Under the pieces are notes generated by a model. The model was not told the origin of the DNA. It saw nothing but the letters and a program-made list of their open reading frames with translations, and did no database searches. This document shows positions 22,627 through 26,163 of a DNA stretch of 26,163 bases, piece after piece. Position numbers and translations under genes: made by a program. The stretch is from an uncultured Bryobacterales bacterium (GTDB lineage Bacteria > Acidobacteriota > Terriglobia > Bryobacterales > Bryobacteraceae): NCBI GenBank assembly GCA_937959285.1, contig CALGAR010000019.1:1-26163 (forward strand). The letters run 5' to 3'. How positions within the stretch are numbered: the stretch's first letter is position 1; every line of letters begins with the position of its first letter.

Positions 22627-23238
22627 ATGGGCCGGGTCCAACCTCTCAAGCCGCTCCGGAAGCCTGTCGACCTTGAAGTGCATGCAATGGAGAACCTCCG
22701 CTTCATTCGGGAAACGATGGAGCGGGCGGGGGCTTTCACAGCCGTTTCCGGTTCTGCAGGTATCTGGATGGGGCTGACCGCATTGGTTGCCGCCGTTGTC
22801 GCAGCCCGGCAGGAATCAGCCGAGGGCTGGATGCGTGTATGGCTCATCGAGGGGCTGGCGGCTGCGGCGATAGGCGCGGCCGGTATGATCCGCAAGGCAA
22901 GGACCGCGCATCTGCCGCTATCTTCCGTACCAGGGCGGAAGTTTGCGATGGGATTTCTCCCGCCGGTCTTCGCAGGAGCTCTGCTGACCGTCGTCTTGTA
23001 TCGCGCCGGGATGATGGACCTAATTCCCGGCGTCTGGCTGCTTCTTTACGGCGCCGCCGTTATCAGCGGAGGAACCTTCTCGGTGAAGGTGGTTCCGGTG
23101 ATGGGCGTCTGCTTTTTGCTCCTTGGTGCGGCGGGGCTGTTTCAGCCTCTTTCCTACGGGACCTGGTTTCTCGCAGCCGGCTTTGGAGCCCTTCATCTGA
23201 TCTTCGGCTTCATCATCGCCAGGAGGTATGGTGGCTAA
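22627..23238 (+). CDS. Integral membrane protein paired with a winged-helix regulator, function unknown
   Basis: A 203-residue protein with a soluble N-terminus (about 1-45) and then five or six membrane segments, starting with TAVSGSAGIWMGLTALVAAVV. The last is ALHLIFGFIIA. It has no recognised catalytic motif. The ATG at 22627 coincides with the likely transcription start; the alternative ATG at 22687 (MENLRFIRETME) has a 60-base leader but a weak ribosome binding site. Pairs of a similar membrane protein with a small HTH protein occur in Acidobacteria, which suggests a regulatory or sensing unit. Its stop overlaps the start of the regulator gene. Confidence 0.72.
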   Translation: MGRVQPLKPLRKPVDLEVHAMENLRFIRETMERAGAFTAVSGSAGIWMGLTALVAAVVAARQESAEGWMRVWLIEGLAAAAIGAAGMIRKARTAHLPLSSVPGRKFAMGFLPPVFAGALLTVVLYRAGMMDLIPGVWLLLYGAAVISGGTFSVKVVPVMGVCFLLLGAAGLFQPLSYGTWFLAAGFGALHLIFGFIIARRYGG

Positions 23239-23608
23239 CAGCAACACCCTTCCCAAGCACCGTCTTCCCGCGGCCGAGCGTAAGGCGTTGCGCATCGCTT
23301 CCGTGAAGAACGATATTCCGAAGCTGGACCGACTGATTCACGAGCGCATCCGTCTGGGAATCGTCAGCGCCCTCGCGGCGAACGACAGTCTGACTTTCAA
23401 CGATCTGAAAAAGCTTCTGAACACGACGGATGGCAACTTGAGCATGCACGCGCGGAAACTCGAGGAGGCCGAGTACATCGTCTGCAATAAGTCGTTCGAA
23501 GGACGCGTACCGAAGACGGAATACCGTTTGGCTCCAGCCGGACGAAAGGCCTTGGAGCGGTATCTCGACCACATGCAGGCCCTCATCGAGGCAATGCGTG
23601 AGAAATAG
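23231..23608 (+). CDS. Winged-helix transcriptional regulator (MarR/ArsR-like, HTH_34 type)
   Basis: A 125-residue DNA-binding protein. The winged helix (about 30-100) has IHERIRLGIVSALAANDSLTF, then NDLKKLLNTTDGNLSMHARK as the helix-turn-helix, and YRLAPAGRKALERYL in the wing and following helix. This form matches PF13601-type regulators. GTG at 23231 is preferred over the ATG at 23228 because the Shine-Dalgarno AGGAGG (23221-23226) is then 4 rather than 1 base away. The start lies inside the end of the membrane-protein gene, so the two are translationally coupled. uppS follows 3 bases after the stop. Ligand unknown. Confidence 0.88.
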   Translation: MANSNTLPKHRLPAAERKALRIASVKNDIPKLDRLIHERIRLGIVSALAANDSLTFNDLKKLLNTTDGNLSMHARKLEEAEYIVCNKSFEGRVPKTEYRLAPAGRKALERYLDHMQALIEAMREK

Positions 23609-23611
23609 CCT

Positions 23612-24307
23612 ATGAGCAAGCTTCACGTCGCAATCATCATGGATGGGAACGGCCGCTGGGCGCAAAGCCGGCGGCGCCCTCGGCTGGCGGGACATCAGGC
23701 CGGGGCAGACGCCGTCAGGCGGACCGTGGAAGCGGCGCCAGGCTTGGGCATTGGAGTGCTCACCCTGTATGCGTTCTCGTCGGATAACTGGAAGCGCCCG
23801 TCGGAAGAAGTGGCCGGTCTGATGCGGCTGCTCGGTTTGTACCTTCAGCGGGAGACGGCGCGCTGTGTGAAGAACGGCGTCAGGGTGAGTATCATCGGGC
23901 GGCGCGACAGGTTGCCCTCGGACCTGCTTCTTCTGATCGAGTCAGCGGAGCGGGAGACCAGAAACGGCACTCGTCTCCATCTCCGGGTTGCCGTCGATTA
24001 CTCGGCAAGGGACAGCATCCTGCGGGCGGCGTCTGTGGTGAAGGAAGTGTCGCGGGAATCCTTTGCTCGTGCTTTGGGCCGCGCCTGCCACTGCGAGGAA
24101 GCGGCGCCGGACGTAGACCTCCTGATCCGGACGGGCGGCGAGCAGCGCTTGTCGGATTTTCTGCTCTGGGAATGCGCCTACGCAGAGCTCCACTTTACGC
24201 CCACCATGTGGCCGGATTTCGGCGCGGCCGATCTGGAAGCGGCCTTGGCGGATTTTCGACGCCGCCAGCGGCGGTTTGGTGGGCTTCCGGCCCTGGCAGC
24301 CGGGTAA
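23612..24307 (+). CDS. uppS: Isoprenyl transferase (undecaprenyl diphosphate synthase family)
   Basis: A 231-residue cis-prenyltransferase. It extends farnesyl diphosphate with isopentenyl units to the lipid carrier for cell-wall and glycan synthesis. The signature HVAIIMDGNGRWA gives the catalytic Asp at 11. LAGHQAGADAVR, TLYAFSSDNWKRP and the C-terminal DLLIRTGGEQRLSDFLLWECAYAELHF are all intact. Length is slightly below the usual 240-250. In many bacteria uppS is beside cdsA and dxr; here it follows the regulator gene by 3 bases and may be cotranscribed with it. A second uppS elsewhere in the genome is therefore possible. Confidence 0.95.
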   Translation: MSKLHVAIIMDGNGRWAQSRRRPRLAGHQAGADAVRRTVEAAPGLGIGVLTLYAFSSDNWKRPSEEVAGLMRLLGLYLQRETARCVKNGVRVSIIGRRDRLPSDLLLLIESAERETRNGTRLHLRVAVDYSARDSILRAASVVKEVSRESFARALGRACHCEEAAPDVDLLIRTGGEQRLSDFLLWECAYAELHFTPTMWPDFGAADLEAALADFRRRQRRFGGLPALAAG

Positions 24308-24344
24308 GCCGGACCCGGGCTGGATGGTGTAGAGTCAGGTTGAT

Positions 24345-25130
24345 ATGAAACGTCGCACCTTCCTGCCCGCAACGGGCGCCGCGCTTGCGGCTGCTGGAAG
24401 CGCTTCCGCTGCCTCCTCCAAGGGGGCCATCTTTGAACTGTGCCGCTATCAGCTGCGCAACAACGCGGACAATCAGACTCAGCGAGTCTCCGACTTTCTC
24501 AGCAAGATCTACTTCCCCGCCTTGGCCCGGGCTGGCGCAGGCCCGACCGGGTGCTTCGCCCCGGTCATCGCCGAGCAGTCGCCGTTCTACCTGACTGTGG
24601 TTAGCTATCCATCGCTGGCGGCGATGGAAGCGATCCAGGAGAAGCTGGCGGCGGATAAGGAGTACCAGAAGGAATCCGCAAGTTTCTTTGCGAGCCCGGC
24701 TTTGCCTTACGTTCGGATGGAAAGTTCTCTGCTCCGGGCATTCAACACGATTCCAGCCATCGAGGTGCCTTCGACCGAAGGCCGGCAATCCCTGCGAATC
24801 TTCGAGCTGCGGACGTACGAGTCGAATCATCCCGCGACTCTGGAAAAGAAGATCGAGATGTTCGAGGAAGGTGGTGAGATCGCCATCTTTCGAAAGACGG
24901 GGCTCCAGCCGGTGTTCTTCGGCCGGATGATTGTGGGGCCGAACATGCCGAATCTGACCTACCTGCTGGCTTTCGACGATCTGGCTGCCCGGGAAAAGAA
25001 CTGGCGAACGTTTGTAAACCACCCGGAATGGCAGAAACTGCGCGTACAGCCAGGCTACTCGGACGCCGAAATCGTCTCTAACATCAGCAACAGCATCCTT
25101 CGCCCGCTGCCTTTTTCGGCAATCCGATAG
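24345..25130 (+). CDS. Tat-exported NIPSNAP-family protein
   Basis: A 261-residue protein with a twin-arginine signal (KRRTFLPATGAALAAAGSASA, cleavage near residue 25). The mature part has two NIPSNAP/Dabb-like halves: FELCRYQLRNNADNQTQRVS (about 30-50) and FELRTYESNHPATLEKKIEMF (about 151-171), each with a ferredoxin-like fold. No enzymatic residue can be assigned; function unknown. Such proteins with Tat signals are numerous in Solibacter-type Acidobacteria. The ATG at 24345 is fixed by the signal. It is 37 bases after uppS. Confidence 0.85.
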   Translation: MKRRTFLPATGAALAAAGSASAASSKGAIFELCRYQLRNNADNQTQRVSDFLSKIYFPALARAGAGPTGCFAPVIAEQSPFYLTVVSYPSLAAMEAIQEKLAADKEYQKESASFFASPALPYVRMESSLLRAFNTIPAIEVPSTEGRQSLRIFELRTYESNHPATLEKKIEMFEEGGEIAIFRKTGLQPVFFGRMIVGPNMPNLTYLLAFDDLAAREKNWRTFVNHPEWQKLRVQPGYSDAEIVSNISNSILRPLPFSAIR

Positions 25131-25157
25131 CCAGCGAAACCGAAAGAGCTCAACGAG

Positions 25158-25186
25158 TTGACGTCTAGCACCCAGTGCGCTAGTAT
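25158..25186 (+). promoter_or_regulatory. Promoter of the initiator tRNA gene
   Basis: TTGACG (25158-25163), a 17-base spacer and TAGTAT (25181-25186) precede the tRNA. A TATAGT (25184-25189) overlaps but would give a 20-base spacing. The transcription start would be close to or at the first tRNA base. Confidence 0.5.
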
Positions 25187-25191
25187 AGTGT

Positions 25192-25268
<77 letters not shown>

Positions 25269-25277
25269 AGATTTGCT

Positions 25278-25298
25278 GGCTCTACGCCAAAAGCGGGG
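25278..25298. repeat. Likely terminal inverted repeat of the ISL3 element (transposase 3' end side)
   Basis: The sequence beginning GGCTCTACGCCAAAAGCGGG resembles the GGCTCTT-type ends of ISL3-family elements and lies 45 bases beyond the transposase stop. The matching end is not in the window, so the length is estimated. Confidence 0.6.
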
Positions 25299-25322
25299 GC
25301 AGTGCGGGAATCCCAAACCAGT

Positions 25323-26163
25323 TTAACCACACAACACCTTGACTCTGAGTCTGTAGTTGTCAAAATTCCGGAACCCGAAGGCCTGGCGACTGATCATCTC
25401 CATCTTGTTGTGAAATCCCTCCGTGATCCCGTTGTTGCGGGTGAACCGCCACATCGCCGCGATCTCCTGCAATCAGGCCTTGAGCGTCTCGCCGAGCTGC
25501 ACCAACTGCGCAAGCCTGGCATCCAGCAACTCCTCCACACAACGAAGCAACCGCGGCAGCAGCCTGCGGCACTGCCTCCTGGTCCGAGACTTGTAGAGCA
25601 GCAGATCACAGAGCCGCTGTTTGAAACTGTAGATTGCCTCCAAAGCCGGGAACGTGGCGAAATACGCCGCCAGTTTGGACCACTGCTCCGGAGTGAGATT
25701 CCGCCGATGCCGGCGCATCAGCGACAGCAGCCCTCGATTCTTCGAACCGGTCGGGTCGATCTCCCGCCAGCAGGCCAGAAAGTGATGATTGATGAGCCGG
25801 ATGACGTGGAAGCGGTCCGCTACGATGAGAGCTTTGGGGAAGTGTTTCCGCACAATCGCCCTGTAGGTGGAAGAGAGGTCCATGCAGACGAGCTGCACTT
25901 CCTCCTTGCCTTCGAGGGTCTGTAAATAGGGCTCCAGAGCGAGTTCCGAGCGTCCGAGTACGACGTCGTAGACCTTGCGATTCTTGAGATCGCAAAGGGT
26001 GGTGGCAAAGCCTTTGCGGCGAGTGAAGAAGTGCTCGTCGATGCCGAGGACTTTGGGGCAGCGAGGGGCATGCCATTGTTTGAATTGGCGCTTCAGGCCC
26101 TTGCGAAAGTAGCGCTCGACGGTGGCGGCGCCGATTTTCTCCCGCCGCCCCAGACGGCTGCGG
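25323..26163 (-). pseudogene. ISL3-family transposase, interrupted by an in-frame TGA and cut by the window edge
   Basis: Read from 26162 on the minus strand, one frame is open through the DDE core: VLGIDEHFFTRRKGFATTL (first catalytic Asp at 26039-26037), then VCMDLSSTYRAIV and IVADRFHVIRLINH. It stops at TGA (25475-25473). The same frame then continues with LQEIAAMWRFTRNNGITEGF, which carries the catalytic Glu (25421-25419), and GFRNFDNYRLRV to a TAA at 25323-25325, exactly the normal ISL3 C-terminus. The TGA therefore replaces a sense codon (Trp TGG or Arg CGA most likely), and the truncated product would lack the Glu. About 280 codons are visible; the N-terminal zinc-finger part (about 130 residues in the family) is outside the window. 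Confidence 0.88.

Larger units (their letters stand above)
25278..26163 (-). mobile_element. ISL3-family insertion sequence, partial (runs off the window)
   Basis: The element begins at GGCTCTACGCC, typical of ISL3 terminal repeats, and contains an ISL3 transposase reading leftwards. Its other end lies outside the window. Insertion is 9 bases after the tRNA-fMet CCA. The 8 bases GATTTGCT (25270-25277) would be the target duplication if intact. Confidence 0.85.

Noticed and set aside
21583..22683. Minus-strand open frame of 366 codons
   Set aside because: It mirrors the radical SAM gene and even crosses the strong promoter and operator at 22573-22620; no domain features.
25473..25475. Selenocysteine codon in the ISL3 transposase
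   Set aside because: Transposases of this family are not selenoproteins, the position is not a catalytic Cys, and no SECIS hairpin was recognised after it. A nonsense mutation is simpler.
25820..26076. Alternative minus-strand frames within the IS
   Set aside because: The continuous frame with the DDE motifs explains this region; the other frames are shadows.

Overview
The window reads as ordinary bacterial chromosome at about 60% G+C, gene-dense and mostly arranged in tight operons. It fits a Gram-negative member of the Acidobacteriota, probably near Solibacter/Bryobacter. This is inferred from ADP-heptose (LPS) genes, a von Willebrand factor A protein of the kind expanded in Acidobacteria, a twin-arginine NIPSNAP protein and a regulator/membrane-protein pair common there. 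No 16S rRNA is present, so the assignment is only an inference.

Left part (1-5300): dnaJ and hspR form a heat-shock pair. gmhB, a deoxyhypusine-synthase-like gene and hldE form an ADP-heptose cluster. A small RRM RNA-binding protein follows and ends at a clear rho-independent terminator.

5334-8142 is the most unusual part. Three genes overlap at their start and stop codons: a ZorA-like MotA/TolQ/ExbB channel protein with a short tail, a ZorB-like MotB/OmpA stator protein, and a 423-residue protein of unknown function. The C-terminal part of that third protein looks like an Mrr-type nuclease fold that has lost its catalytic residues. None of the accessory genes of described Zorya types is seen, so this may be a reduced or undescribed ZorAB-based defence system. 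A GT4 glycosyltransferase follows 13 bases downstream.

9300-12427 on the minus strand is a tight operon: enoyl-CoA hydratase, ribH, nusB and a glycosyltransferase-methyltransferase fusion. lepA diverges from it, and a propionyl/methylmalonyl-CoA carboxylase beta subunit converges on lepA.

15875-19650 on the minus strand holds secreted proteins: a beta-propeller-like protein, a protein with a C-terminal 3D domain, a small helical protein and a VWA protein. The stretch 16.8-18.66 kb is clearly lower in G+C than its flanks and may be recently acquired.

19649-25130 on the plus strand carries selB, a SplB-like radical SAM protein, a membrane protein with its winged-helix regulator behind a strong promoter and a palindromic operator, uppS, and a Tat-exported NIPSNAP protein.

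The right edge has an initiator tRNA-Met with an unusual U1:A72 pair. Nine bases after it begins an ISL3-family insertion sequence that runs off the window. Its transposase carries an in-frame TGA before the catalytic Glu. No CRISPR array, rRNA or prophage was seen, and no gene-free stretch exceeds 300 bases.
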